Positions 7,378 through 16,339 of a stretch of 64,000 bases of DNA are shown piece after piece. Each line of letters begins with the position of its first letter. Position 1 is the first letter of the stretch. The notes beneath the pieces are model-generated. The model searched no databases and was not told the DNA's origin. It saw nothing but the letters and a program-made list of their open reading frames with translations. Source of the DNA: Amarolinea aalborgensis (GTDB lineage: Bacteria; Chloroflexota; Anaerolineae; SSC4; Amarolineaceae); assembly GCF_900491745.1 (NCBI RefSeq), contig NZ_UETR01000008.1, positions 62,001-126,000 of the forward strand, in the 5' to 3' direction. Both the position numbers and the translations under genes were made by a program.

Positions 7378-9620
7378 GCCAGCGCCTCCTGTTGTTTCAA
7401 CTGCGAAAGGGCAATCTCGCGATAGATTTCGTTGGTTTCCATCAACGTCTCGTGCGTTCCCTGCCCAATCAGGCGGCCTTCGTCCAGCACGAGAATCTGG
7501 TCAGCATTCTTGATCGTGGCCACGCGCTGCGAAACAATCAGCACGGTGCTGCCGCGCAAGTGTCGTACCAGCGCCTGCCGCAAACGCGCGTCGGTCTTGT
7601 AATCGAGCGCAGAGAAGCTGTCATCGAAGATGTAGATGGGCGCACGTTTGACCAGGGCGCGGGCAATGCTCAGGCGCTGCTTTTGTCCGCCGGAGAAGTT
7701 GACCCCGCCTTGCGAGACGTCTGCCTGCAAACCTTCCGTGCGCTCACGCACGAAATCGGCGCCCTGCGCAATTTGCAGCGCCAGCTGTAACGTCTCGCCT
7801 GCGGCGTTCTCATCAGCATAGCGCAGGTTGCTCTCGATCGTGCCGGTGAACAGATTGCTGCGCTGCGGCACGTAGCCGATCTTGTCGCGCAGTTCTCTGA
7901 GCGGCACGTCGCGCAGATTCACCCCGTCCATCAGGATGGCGCCGTCCGTGACATCGAAAAAACGCGGAATGAGATTGACCACGGTAGATTTGCCGGAGCC
8001 GGTCGTGCCCATGATGCCGACCGTTTGCCCCGCTTCGATGGTGAAGGAAAGGCTGTGCAGCACATCATCTTCCGCGCCCGGATAGCGAAAGGAAACGCTG
8101 CGGAATTCGATGGCCGGGCGAAATGAGGCCGGGAAATGCGTGGGCTGAGCCACATCCACGACCGAAACGGGCATCTCCAAGACATCGGCAATACGGTTAG
8201 CGGAGACATCGGCGCGCGGGAACATGATGAAGAGCATGGAGAGCATCAAGAAGGCAAAAACGATCTGCATGGCATACTGCATGAAGGCCATCATATCGCC
8301 GACCTGCATTTGCGCCTGCGCCACCTGGTGCGCGCCGACCCACAGGATGAGCAGCGTGGCCCCATTCATGATCAACATCATGAAGGGCATCATCACCACG
8401 AACAGCCGGTTGACGAAGAGGTTGGTGCTGGTCAGGTCGCGATTGGCAAGGTCGAAGCGCTTTTCCTCGTGCTGTTCACGGTCGAAGGAACGCACGACCA
8501 TCATGCCGGTCAGGTTCTCACGCGCGACCAGGTTCAAGCGATCCACCAATGATTGGATGATGCGGAATTTGGGCAAGGCAATCGAGAACGCGGTGATAAT
8601 CATCACCAGGAGCAACCCCACCGCCAGCGCGATCGTCCACCACATGGAAGGACTCTTGCCCACAGCGCGGATGATGCCGCCGACGCCGATGATCGGCGCG
8701 TAGAAGACCATGCGCACCATGATGCCCATGACATTCTGAACTTGCGTGATATCGTTGGTGGCGCGGGTGATGAGCGAAGCCGTGGAAAAATGCTCGAATT
8801 CCGCGCCCGAGAAGCGCATCACTTTCTCGAACAGCACGCGGCGCAGGTTACGCGCCAGCCCGGCGGCAATTTGCGAACCGAGCAGGCCGACCGTGATCGT
8901 GGCGACCGCGCCGAGCAAGGCAATCAACAGCATTTGCCCGCCCACACGCAGGATGTAGGCGTTTTGAATGGCCACGGTGTCCATGCCAAGCGCCTCGTAC
9001 TCCGCCAGCGCGGCGTGCGCGGCCGCCTGCAGAAGCGCCTTCTCTCCGCCCATCGCGGCAAAACGTTGATCCACCGATGCGCCGAGCTGTAGGCGCTGCG
9101 CTTCGGGCATGCGTTTCAACAGGGTGAAAATATCTGTCCCCGCCGGAAGCTTCGACAGGTCGAATCCGCTGTTGGGGAACAGGGTGGCCGCCTGGGCCGG
9201 GTTGCGCGCGATCTGATCCAGCCCATAGAGCAGTAACATCGGTCTGGTGAGCAGGGTCGTGAGGCGGGCGCGCGTCGCGGCGTCGGTGTCTTTCAGCGCG
9301 TACAGCGGCGCCTCTTTCAGCGCCGGATACTGCTGCAGCAGCCGGTCGTAGTCTGGATTGGTCGAATCCACCAGCGTGTAATGGGACAGCACTTCTTCTT
9401 GTTCCTGCGCGGTCAAGAAGAGCGCCAGATGCTCGACCGTCGTCTGGCGCATGGCCTGCGGGACCGGGCTGTCTACGCCGCTCTGTTGAATACCGACGTT
9501 GACGATGCGCGACATGTAATCTGGCAGCGCCAGGTCGGCATTGGCTTGCAAGAAGAGCAAGGCCACGGCGATGATCAGCATCAGCGAGAAGGGTTTCAGG
9601 TACTTCAGAATACGGCTCAT
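7374..9620 (-). CDS. ABC exporter half-transporter, subunit 1 (degenerate Walker B, large extracytoplasmic loop)
   Basis: 748 residues, longer than the usual ~580. The extra length is an insertion of roughly 170 residues after the first membrane helix (about 40-215), predicted to lie outside the membrane. The ATPase domain has Walker A GTTGSGKST and a canonical FSGGQ signature. Walker B reads IYIFDD, with Asp in place of the catalytic Glu, which is typical of the degenerate half of heterodimeric exporters. It lies between the marR gene and its partner subunit on the same strand, forming a marR-ABC-ABC operon. Confidence 0.92.
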   Translation of the reverse strand: MSRILKYLKPFSLMLIIAVALLFLQANADLALPDYMSRIVNVGIQQSGVDSPVPQAMRQTTVEHLALFLTAQEQEEVLSHYTLVDSTNPDYDRLLQQYPALKEAPLYALKDTDAATRARLTTLLTRPMLLLYGLDQIARNPAQAATLFPNSGFDLSKLPAGTDIFTLLKRMPEAQRLQLGASVDQRFAAMGGEKALLQAAAHAALAEYEALGMDTVAIQNAYILRVGGQMLLIALLGAVATITVGLLGSQIAAGLARNLRRVLFEKVMRFSGAEFEHFSTASLITRATNDITQVQNVMGIMVRMVFYAPIIGVGGIIRAVGKSPSMWWTIALAVGLLLVMIITAFSIALPKFRIIQSLVDRLNLVARENLTGMMVVRSFDREQHEEKRFDLANRDLTSTNLFVNRLFVVMMPFMMLIMNGATLLILWVGAHQVAQAQMQVGDMMAFMQYAMQIVFAFLMLSMLFIMFPRADVSANRIADVLEMPVSVVDVAQPTHFPASFRPAIEFRSVSFRYPGAEDDVLHSLSFTIEAGQTVGIMGTTGSGKSTVVNLIPRFFDVTDGAILMDGVNLRDVPLRELRDKIGYVPQRSNLFTGTIESNLRYADENAAGETLQLALQIAQGADFVRERTEGLQADVSQGGVNFSGGQKQRLSIARALVKRAPIYIFDDSFSALDYKTDARLRQALVRHLRGSTVLIVSQRVATIKNADQILVLDEGRLIGQGTHETLMETNEIYREIALSQLKQQEALA

Positions 9621-9643
9621 ACGCGCTCCTGTGGAAAAAGGGA

Positions 9644-10138
9644 TCAGTTCAACGGCGAGGTCTGGGACGTTGCGGGGACTTTGGTATTTTCGAGCGGGGC
9701 TAATCTCTCGGCGAGCAAACGCAGCGCGGCGCTCAATTGGGCAGCTTCGTCGTCTGTCAACTGCTGCAGGTTATCCATCCAGGCTTGCTGGGCATTCAAC
9801 CCACCCTGCAATACCTCACGGCCTTTGGGAGTGAGCGAAAGGCGTTTGCTGCGCCGGTCTTGCGGATGTTCGATGCGCAGGGCAAGCCCTTGCTGCACGA
9901 GCTGGTCGAGCGATTGGCTGACCGCGGCGTTGGTCACGCCGAGATGGCCGCTGATCATCGAGATGTTGCACCCACCCTGCTGCTCGTGCGCGTGAATCTG
10001 ACCCAGAGTGAACATCTGCGCCATCGAAAGGCCGTGTTCTTTGGCATAGAGCCAGAAGCTGCGCATGGAGAGGTGCACCAGGCGGCTGGTGGTCAGTCGC
10101 AAAACGTCTTTCAGTTCTTCGTGGATCATCGCGATCAT
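9644..10138 (-). CDS. MarR-family transcriptional regulator
   Basis: 164 residues. The winged helix-turn-helix is clear: NISMISGHLGVTNAAVSQSLDQLVQQGLALR, shown here only as a span at about residues 58-88, followed by the wing with DRRSKRLSLTPKG, the MarR hallmark. It is first in an operon with the two ABC exporter genes, with a 23-base gap, and probably represses all three. An internal ATG nine bases later is an alternative start. Confidence 0.9.
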   Translation of the reverse strand: MIAMIHEELKDVLRLTTSRLVHLSMRSFWLYAKEHGLSMAQMFTLGQIHAHEQQGGCNISMISGHLGVTNAAVSQSLDQLVQQGLALRIEHPQDRRSKRLSLTPKGREVLQGGLNAQQAWMDNLQQLTDDEAAQLSAALRLLAERLAPLENTKVPATSQTSPLN

Positions 10139-10146
10139 TCAATTCT

Positions 10147-10197
10147 CTAATAAGTTAAGCACGCTAATATATTAAGCGGTCTTGCATTTTTTGTCAA
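10147..10197 (-). promoter_or_regulatory. marR operon promoter with tandem operator half-sites
   Basis: On the minus strand TTGACA (10197-10192) and TAATAT (10174-10169) are 17 bases apart. Two 13-base direct repeats of the form CTTAAnnTATTAG lie at 10176-10164 and 10159-10147, 17 bases apart. The first covers the -10 box and the second covers the expected transcription start and leader. Each is also partly palindromic, as MarR sites usually are. Regulation by the adjacent MarR is inferred. Confidence 0.72.
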
Positions 10198-10241
10198 AAT
10201 GCAACCCGCGCGAAATCGCTCACATGGTTCTTTGAGAGGAC

Positions 10242-10270
10242 TTGACAAGGGAAATGAATCAGGCTATAAG
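10242..10270 (+). promoter_or_regulatory. nagA promoter
   Basis: TTGACA (10242-10247) and TATAAG (10265-10270) are separated by 17 bases, about 40 bases before the nagA start. Divergent from the marR promoter. Confidence 0.7.
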
Positions 10271-10310
10271 CGTGGCAAGCATGAGGCGCAGTGCGTCAGG
10301 AGAACAGAGG

Positions 10311-11465
10311 ATGTTGGTCATCAAGAACGCCGCCATCTACACCCCCGATCACGTCATCGCACAAGGCGCGGTGTTGGCGGATGCCGGCCGCATTCAAGCC
10401 GTGGGGCCGGCCGCGGACGTACCCTGCCCAGACGCCGCGCAGGTGATTGACGCCGCCGGGCTGCTCCTGGTCCCGGGCTTCATGGATATGCAGATCAATG
10501 GCGCGTTCGGCGACGACTTTACGTCTGATCCGGCGACCATCTGGCGCGCGGCCGAACGGCTGCCCCGTTTCGGCGTGACCTCCTTCCTGCCCACCATCAT
10601 CAGCTCGCCCCTCACCCAGATCACCGCGGGCCAGCAGATTGTGATCGCCGGGCGACCCGCCGGCTTCCGCGGCGCGCGACCGTTGGGGCTGCATGTCGAG
10701 GGGCCGTTCCTCAACCCGCACAAGAAGGGCGCCCACAACCCCAACCACCTGCGCCAGCCCGATCTCCGCGCAGTGGCCGATTGGTCGCCCACAGCCGGCG
10801 TTCGCCTGGCGACGCTGGCGCCCGAGCTGCCCGGCGCGCGGGAGGTCATCGCGGCGCTGTCCGGGCGCGGCGTTCTGGTCAGCGCAGGCCATTCGATGGC
10901 GACCTATGCCCAGGCCGCGGCCGGCTTCGACGCAGGCGCGCGCGGCGGCACGCACCTCTTCAACGCCATGCCGGCGTTGGGGCATCGTGACCCCGGCCTG
11001 GCCGGCGCGCTGCTGGCCGACGACCGGCTGACCGTCGGCTTCATCGCTGATGGCATTCACACCCATCCGGCAGTGATCAAGCTGGTGTGGCGGGCGCTGG
11101 GCAGCGGCCGGCTGGCCCTGGTGACTGACGCGACGGCCGCGCTGGGGATGCCGCCTGGCCGCTATCGGCTGGGCGACGCCGAGGTCATGGTGGATGCCGC
11201 AAGCTGCCGCCTGGCGGACGGCGCATTGGCCGGCAGCATCCTGTCGCTGGACCAGGCGCTGCGCAACCTGGTCGCGGTCGGAGGCTGCACGCTGGTCGAA
11301 GCGCTGCCGACAGTGACGACTACGCCGGCCCGCGCCATCGGCCTGAGCCATGTGCGCGGACGCATCGCCGCGGGCTGCCTCGCGGACATGGTGCTGCTGA
11401 CGCCCGACCTGCACGTACACGCTACGATTGTCGAGGGCGATGTGGTATATGGAGCGGCGGAGTGA
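10311..11465 (+). CDS. nagA: N-acetylglucosamine-6-phosphate deacetylase
   Basis: 384 residues from the ATG at 10311; the frame extends upstream but through the promoter. Amidohydrolase-type TIM barrel. Visible motifs are DMQINGAFG near the first metal site, HVEGPF with the metal-binding Glu, a GHS histidine, THLFNAM, ADGIHTHP and VTDAT with the catalytic Asp. It removes acetate from GlcNAc-6-phosphate, giving glucosamine-6-phosphate for cell-wall recycling or chitin/GlcNAc use. No nagB or sugar transporter is next to it, so it looks like a single-gene unit under its own promoter. Confidence 0.92.
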   Translation: MLVIKNAAIYTPDHVIAQGAVLADAGRIQAVGPAADVPCPDAAQVIDAAGLLLVPGFMDMQINGAFGDDFTSDPATIWRAAERLPRFGVTSFLPTIISSPLTQITAGQQIVIAGRPAGFRGARPLGLHVEGPFLNPHKKGAHNPNHLRQPDLRAVADWSPTAGVRLATLAPELPGAREVIAALSGRGVLVSAGHSMATYAQAAAGFDAGARGGTHLFNAMPALGHRDPGLAGALLADDRLTVGFIADGIHTHPAVIKLVWRALGSGRLALVTDATAALGMPPGRYRLGDAEVMVDAASCRLADGALAGSILSLDQALRNLVAVGGCTLVEALPTVTTTPARAIGLSHVRGRIAAGCLADMVLLTPDLHVHATIVEGDVVYGAAE

Positions 11466-11476
11466 ACGATTCACGC

Positions 11477-11800
11477 CCCCGCCCGACCGTAAACGGATCG
11501 GGCTACGAAGTGGAAGGCCCTGTCGGGCCTAGCAGCCCCGCAGGGGCTTGCACCTCGTAGCCGGATGGCCTCTGGCCTCCGGCGGCGTGAGCGCGGCCAA
11601 CGCCGTCCGACCGTAAACGGATCGGGCTACGAAGTGGAAGGCCCTGTCGGGCCTGGCAGCCCCGCAGGGGTTTGCACCTCGTAGCCGGACGGCCTCTGGC
11701 CTCCGGCGGCGTTCGTAGCCGGACGGCCTCTGGCCTCCGGCGGCGTTCGTAGCCGGACGGCCTCTGGCCTCCGGCGGCGTTCATGGCCGGATGGCCTGGC
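11477..11800. repeat. Compound hairpin repeats, family R1 (two full units plus tandem partial hairpins)
   Basis: No gene is seen between 11466 and 11801. The stretch is built from a fixed set of hairpins. Hairpin a is CCGACCGTAAACGGATCGG. An outer stem CTACGAAGTGG pairs with CACCTCGTAG and encloses two hairpins, AGGCCC..GGGCCT and AGCCCC..GGGGCT. Hairpin d is GCCGGATGG..CCTCCGGC. The full unit occurs twice (about 11482-11590 and 11607-11710), and hairpin d is then repeated in tandem. Related copies lie at 44996-45887 and 55795-56100. Confidence 0.85.
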
Positions 11801-11801
11801 G

Positions 11802-12422
11802 TCAACTGATCGCCGGCGCCTGGTGCAGATAGGTTGAATCGGTGAGCTGCTTGAGAACAAACGCGGCCACATCGGCGCGTGAAACTTGCCCGGCGCCGAT
11901 CTTGGTATCTATCCCCGACTGGTAGCGGCCAGTCGCCGGCCCGTTGGTCAAGCCGCCTGGCCGGACGATGGTCCAATCGAGATCGCTCGCCTTCACCAAC
12001 GCCTCCTGACGTTCCTTATCTTCCATCGGCTTTCGGAGCACGCTCTTCATGAGCAGCTTGAAGGCAAAGGGCACCTGGTCCTTGCTGTCGCCAACGCCGA
12101 GCGAGCTGACGACTACGATGCGTCGCGGCGCTCCCAGGCGCTGCATCGCGGCGACGATGACTTGCGTGCCAAGCGAGACGATATAGTCGGGGTTAGATTC
12201 GGTGTTGCCCAGGGAAACGACGACCGCGTCCGCGCCTTGCAGCGTCTCCTCCACATTGACCGCGTTGAGCACGTTGCCCGTGACGACGGTCAGATTGGCG
12301 TTTGCCAGTGTGAGCCTGGCCGGATTGCGCGCCAGCGCCGTGACCTGATGCCCAGCGGCCAGCGCTTGTTCAACGACTTGCCTACCCGTGCCACCCGTGG
12401 CGCCAAAAACTGCGATTTTCAT
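11802..12422 (-). CDS. NAD(P)H-binding SDR-type protein
   Basis: 206 residues from the ATG at 12422. The N-terminus MKIAVFGATGGTGRQVVEQA is an atypical SDR (SDR_a5 / NmrA / biliverdin-reductase-B-like) dinucleotide-binding motif GATGGTG. VVVSSLGVG and DLDWTIVRPGGLTNG further on are also typical of this family. The protein has a Rossmann fold and is probably cytosolic; the substrate is unknown. The following Uma2 gene ends 19 bases upstream of it on the same strand, so the two may be co-transcribed. Confidence 0.87.
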   Translation of the reverse strand: MKIAVFGATGGTGRQVVEQALAAGHQVTALARNPARLTLANANLTVVTGNVLNAVNVEETLQGADAVVVSLGNTESNPDYIVSLGTQVIVAAMQRLGAPRRIVVVSSLGVGDSKDQVPFAFKLLMKSVLRKPMEDKERQEALVKASDLDWTIVRPGGLTNGPATGRYQSGIDTKIGAGQVSRADVAAFVLKQLTDSTYLHQAPAIS

Positions 12423-12441
12423 GCGTAAGTTTTCCTCTGCC

Positions 12442-13008
12442 TCAAATGTCAAACAGGTCTGCCACCTTGAGCGCAAACCCTGCCAACACGCCCTCGCCGC
12501 GCAGGGTGTTATCGTCGCCGAATTCTTCGACCGCCGTGGGCGAGCGGAAGACCAACACCTTGCGGTTTGACGGCTCAACAATCCACACCCACGTCACGCC
12601 AATGGCAAAATACTCTGCCAGCTTCTCGCGTACATCCTGCCAACGGTCATCGGGCGACATGATGTCCACTACCAGATCAGGCGCAACGGCCAGGTAGCCC
12701 TTGACCGGCTGCGCCATGCGGTTCGTCGAGATGAAAGCAATGTCCGCGGCGCGCACGCGATCAGGATTGCGCCGCGTATAGATGCCAACTTCGCCACCTG
12801 TGACACGTCCCAGCCGATGCTGGCGCACGAATGCACGCAACTCGCCACCAAGATTGAACTCTATCGTGCCGTGCTCATCGCCAGTCGGAGTCATCGTCAC
12901 AATCCTCCCATCAATCAGCTCGCTGGGGCCGATATCACCCATCGCCAGCAGTTCATTTCCAGTTATCGGCTTTGTTCTGCGTTTGGGCGGCGCCGTCAGG
13001 ACAGCCAT
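12442..13008 (-). CDS. Uma2-family putative restriction endonuclease (DUF820)
   Basis: 188 residues. The Uma2 core is visible: ELIDGRIVTMTPTGDEHG, RAADIAFIS, then DLVVDIMSPDD followed by a helix with EKLAEYFAIGV and VWIVEP. These match the PD-(D/E)xK-like core (D..VE..SP..K), with Asp replacing the usual Glu in the VDI segment. The role of Uma2 proteins is not established; the family is highly amplified in cyanobacteria and Chloroflexi. Confidence 0.85.
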   Translation of the reverse strand: MAVLTAPPKRRTKPITGNELLAMGDIGPSELIDGRIVTMTPTGDEHGTIEFNLGGELRAFVRQHRLGRVTGGEVGIYTRRNPDRVRAADIAFISTNRMAQPVKGYLAVAPDLVVDIMSPDDRWQDVREKLAEYFAIGVTWVWIVEPSNRKVLVFRSPTAVEEFGDDNTLRGEGVLAGFALKVADLFDI

Positions 13009-13109
13009 CGCATCACCTCGATTTTACGTGTTCAACACATTCATCATGTCAATGGCAAAGATTATACCACAAGGCTGAGGGCTGCGCCGAAAGGAAAAAA
13101 CTCGCGGCT

Positions 13110-13138
13110 TTGATGCCCGGCGCGGCGCGTGCTATAAT
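13110..13138 (+). promoter_or_regulatory. Promoter of the epimerase-like gene
   Basis: TTGATG (13110-13115) and TATAAT (13133-13138) are 17 bases apart, about 55 bases before the start at 13193. Confidence 0.6.
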
Positions 13139-13192
13139 GCCAGCCACAAGAATCAGTTCTGTTGTGACAAGCAGCGATTAGGAGCGCACACC

Positions 13193-14083
13193 ATGATCCT
13201 CGTCACCGGCGCCACCGGTCTCTCTGGCAGCTATGTGGTTCGTGAACTTCGCCAGCGCGGCCTGGCCGTGCGCGCGTTGGCGCGAGAGGCTTCCGCTGCG
13301 GCCGCGCAGACCCTGGGCGCGGAGATCGCCATCGGCGACCTGGCCGATCCCAGCAGTCTGCGCCGCGCGGCCGACGGCGTGACCGGCATCGTCCACGCAG
13401 CCAGCACCTTCACCGAGCCTGCCGTGGACATGGCCGCCATGCAGGCGCTGCTGGAGGGCTGGCAGACCGGACCGTTCGTCTTCTTCAGCAGCCTGGATGT
13501 CTACGGCCTGGCGACCGCGCCGTTGATCAGCGAGGAGACGCGGCTGGATGAAGATTACAACGACTACGCTCGCGGCAAGATCATCAGCGAGCGCCTGCTG
13601 ATGGAAGCGGCCTCGCGCCAGGGGCGCGGTGATTTCACCAGCCTGCGCGCGCCGCACATCTGGGGGCCTCATCCCACTGCGCGCCGGCGGCTCACCGGCT
13701 TGATCGAGGAGAGCGACGTGCTGCTGCCGGGCGGCGACGCGGCAGAGTGGTCACAGTATCGCGATGCCTGGATTGACGCCCGCGACCTGGCCTGGATCAC
13801 GGCCGAGTGCCTGGCGCGACCGATGGGCGGCCCGCTCAACATGCTGGCCGGGCATTTTACCTGGCACGACCTCTTCAGCGAGCTGATTCGCCTGACTGGC
13901 CGGGACTGCCGCATCGTCCACAAACCGCTGGCCGCGCTGAGCGATGCAGAGCGCGCCAGCCGGCGTTTCTACAGCCAATCCTGGCGCTACGACGATCACC
14001 GCCTGCGCGAGGCGCTTGGCTTTCAGCCCAGCCGCACCTGGCAGCAAACCCTGGCGGAAACGCTGATGGCGCCTTCGGCTTGA
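13193..14083 (+). CDS. NAD-dependent epimerase/dehydratase-family protein
   Basis: 296 residues of extended-SDR type. The N-terminus MILVTGATGLSGSYVVREL has the GxxGxxG motif. FVFFSSLDVYG is the serine strand, and YARGKI supplies the YxxxK catalytic pair. A substrate-binding C-terminal half follows (DARDLAWITAECLA, and LREALGFQPSRTWQQ near the end). The substrate may be a nucleotide sugar or a related compound; nothing nearby fixes it. It has its own promoter. Confidence 0.87.
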   Translation: MILVTGATGLSGSYVVRELRQRGLAVRALAREASAAAAQTLGAEIAIGDLADPSSLRRAADGVTGIVHAASTFTEPAVDMAAMQALLEGWQTGPFVFFSSLDVYGLATAPLISEETRLDEDYNDYARGKIISERLLMEAASRQGRGDFTSLRAPHIWGPHPTARRRLTGLIEESDVLLPGGDAAEWSQYRDAWIDARDLAWITAECLARPMGGPLNMLAGHFTWHDLFSELIRLTGRDCRIVHKPLAALSDAERASRRFYSQSWRYDDHRLREALGFQPSRTWQQTLAETLMAPSA

Positions 14084-14275
14084 TCACGCACGGGGGGCTG
14101 GATATGGCAGCCTGCCGGCCAAGCCGCGTTGGTTGCCGCCGACCACAACTTGTGGTATGCTTGGGTTGCAGTGGGCAGGATGGCGTATGCATGACAGTGA
14201 AAGGAAGGAATGCGATGGAGATTCACGCTTACCGCATTCCGGACCTGCAACATATATGGATGTGGAGATAACGAA

Positions 14276-14605
14276 ATGGTAACTACCACTGAGATCAGTC
14301 CTATGGCAGTCGACGTCACCGGTGTCGTGCGGATCGGTGGCACTCGCGTGACGCTAGAAACGGTGATCGCTGCTTTCAAGGATGGAGCGACAGCCGAAGA
14401 AGTCATACAGCAATATCCATCCGTGGCTTTGGCCGATGTCTACTCCGTGATTGGTCACTATCTGCGGCATCCAGAAGAGATCGAAACGTACTTGCAGAAG
14501 CGCCAAGCACAGGTGGATGCAGTTCGCAAGCAGAACGAGGCGCGTTTTGACCCTCAGGGAGTACGTGATCGCCTGCTGGCGCGTCGTGCAGGCATGAAGG
14601 CATGA
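14276..14605 (+). CDS. DUF433 antitoxin-like protein
   Basis: 109 residues from the ATG at 14276, which has a GGAG site. The DUF433 helix-turn-helix core is visible as RIGGTRVTLETVIAAFKDG followed by TAEEVIQQYPSVALADVYSV. It is paired with a DUF5615 gene that begins three bases after its stop. That is the usual order of this TA arrangement, in which DUF433 is taken to be the antitoxin and DNA-binding partner. Confidence 0.86.
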   Translation: MVTTTEISPMAVDVTGVVRIGGTRVTLETVIAAFKDGATAEEVIQQYPSVALADVYSVIGHYLRHPEEIETYLQKRQAQVDAVRKQNEARFDPQGVRDRLLARRAGMKA

Positions 14606-14608
14606 GCC

Positions 14609-14962
14609 ATGCTGGCATTCGCTGCTGACGAAAACTTCAACAATAACATCGTACGCGGTCTACAACGACGTAATCCGGGCTTGGATTTGGTGCGCGTTCA
14701 GGACGTGGGTTTGTCGGCGGCTGACGACCCCACGGTGTTGGCATGGGCAGCCCAGGAAGGCCGCGTCCTGTTGACCCATGATGTATCAACGATCACTCGA
14801 TTTGCTTACGAACGTGTTCGGGCAGGCAAGTCTATGCCAGGTGTCTTCGAAGTGAGCAGAGAAGTTCCAGTCAGGGTCGCCATCGAGGACATTCTTCTGC
14901 TCGCCGAGTGCAGCCTCGATGGCGAGTGGAACGGCCAGATACGATATCTGCCGCTGCGGTGA
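14609..14962 (+). CDS. DUF5615 PIN-like toxin
   Basis: 117 residues. The PIN-like acidic residues are in place: ADENFNNNIVRGL, VQDVGLSAADDPTVLAWAAQ, and LLTHDVSTITRFA. The family is predicted to be a metal-dependent RNase of the Mut7-C/PIN fold, acting as the toxin with DUF433. It overlaps neither neighbour and looks intact, unlike the DUF5615 fragment at 31244 in this same window. Confidence 0.85.
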   Translation: MLAFAADENFNNNIVRGLQRRNPGLDLVRVQDVGLSAADDPTVLAWAAQEGRVLLTHDVSTITRFAYERVRAGKSMPGVFEVSREVPVRVAIEDILLLAECSLDGEWNGQIRYLPLR

Positions 14963-14992
14963 GAAAGAAACCTGTAGGCGAATTGCCACGCT

Positions 14993-15403
14993 TCAGCTTG
15001 ATAAACTGGCGGCCACCCGATCGAGGCGGGCCGCGGCGTCTGCAGCCACGGGCTTGAGCTCGGCATAGGCGAGGACGCCCAGCATCGCGAGTGGATCCAC
15101 CAGCGACACCTCGATGACGCCCTCCTCGACCTGCGCCACCACCACGTTACACGGCAGCAGCAGCCCCACTTCGGGCGCGGCGGACAGCGCGCGATAGGCC
15201 AGCGGCGGGTTGCAGGCGCCGAGGATCCTGTAAGGCCTGAAGTCCACGCCCAGCTTCTTTTTGAGCGTCTCCTGCACGTCAATCTCGGTCAGCACGCCAA
15301 AGCCTTCCGCTTTCAACGCCTCTGTGACTCGCGCCAGCGCCGATGCAAAATCGGTGTGCAGCCGCACCGTGCGGCCGATGGCAGTTTGTGCTGTCTCATG
15401 CAT
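14993..15403 (-). CDS. DUF302 domain protein
   Basis: 136 residues from the ATG at 15403, preceded by a strong GGAGGAAG site. The DUF302 core is visible: a segment around SALARVTEALKAEGFGVLTE, then IDVQETLKKKLGVDF, ILGACNPPLAYRAL and a LLLPCNVVV strand. The function of the family is unknown. It lies alone between two TA pairs on the other strand. Confidence 0.86.
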   Translation of the reverse strand: MHETAQTAIGRTVRLHTDFASALARVTEALKAEGFGVLTEIDVQETLKKKLGVDFRPYRILGACNPPLAYRALSAAPEVGLLLPCNVVVAQVEEGVIEVSLVDPLAMLGVLAYAELKPVAADAAARLDRVAASLSS

Positions 15404-15641
15404 AGCTTCCTCCTGAAAATACCCCACGCCAGCGTCAGCGCCGGTATGAGGCCGTCTGACTCGACTGGTTTGATGCCGCCGGCCGTGCAAAGGTGACAAC
15501 AGCGCACGGCCTTACGCAGCAGGTTTTGGTTCTACAGCATGCACCAGCCAATCACTTGACAATTCGATGGGTTCGTGGCATGATGTGACTATGGTCATGG
15601 CTATGACTACCCATTGGTTTTTGCCGCCAGAGAGGTGCTTG

Positions 15642-15872
15642 ATGCTAACGATCTCCAAGAGTAAGCTAAAAACCCATATGCTGCAGGTCTTTCGTCAGAT
15701 TGAGCAAACGGGCGAAGAGGTCATCGTGACCGACAATAACCACCCTGTGTTGCGGATTCAGCGTATCACGCAAAAACCTGGCGTGGACGAGGTGTTTTCC
15801 CCTTATCGCGGCCAGATGGTCTGGCATGAAGACCCAAACACGCCAACCGCCGATGAGTGGAGCGAAGTCTAA
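15642..15872 (+). CDS. Phd/YefM-type antitoxin
   Basis: 76 residues from the ATG at 15642 with an AGAGGTG site. The N-terminus LTISKSKLKTHMLQVFRQIEQ followed by TGEEVIVTDNNHPV is the Phd/YefM DNA-binding fold; the C-terminal tail would bind the toxin. Its stop overlaps the start of the PIN toxin (TAATG). Confidence 0.82.
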   Translation: MLTISKSKLKTHMLQVFRQIEQTGEEVIVTDNNHPVLRIQRITQKPGVDEVFSPYRGQMVWHEDPNTPTADEWSEV

Positions 15873-16252
15873 TGGTGGTTATGGATACGTCCGCACTGCT
15901 CTACTGGACGTTTGCACCCGAACAGCTCTCTGCCAACGCCGCCAGCGTCATCGCGGGCGCTTCACAGGTCATCGTTAGTTCGATTTCAATCTGGGAAATC
16001 GGCCTCAAAGTCAAGCGTGGCAAACTGGATCTGCCCCTGACGCCTGAGACCTTCGTCGCCAAACTCAAAGTAACCGATCGCGTACACCTTGAGCCGGTGA
16101 CAGAAGCGACCTGGTTGAAGAACCTGGCGCTGGCCTGGGATCACAAAGACCCGGCCGACCGCACGATTGTGGCGACGGCCAGCCTCCTCGGTTGCCCCTT
16201 GGTGACGTCCGACTTGGAGATTCGATCGTTCTATGCCGCCGCGGTGTGGTAA
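15872..16252 (+). CDS. VapC-like PIN-domain toxin
   Basis: 126 residues. PIN acidic residues are present: MDTSALLYW, the Glu in SISIWEIGLKVKRGKL, and DPADRTIVATA followed by LVTSD. The WEIGLK..GKL block is typical of the VapC subgroup paired with Phd/YefM antitoxins. Expected to be a ribonuclease held in check by the upstream antitoxin, with translation coupled by the TAATG overlap. Confidence 0.9.
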   Translation: MVVMDTSALLYWTFAPEQLSANAASVIAGASQVIVSSISIWEIGLKVKRGKLDLPLTPETFVAKLKVTDRVHLEPVTEATWLKNLALAWDHKDPADRTIVATASLLGCPLVTSDLEIRSFYAAAVW

Positions 16253-16339
16253 TGCCCGGGGCAATCCGCGTTGGTCTCCCACGTCACCTATGACGATCTT
16301 CAGTCAGACTCATTAGTCACCTCACCCTGGCAAACGGGG

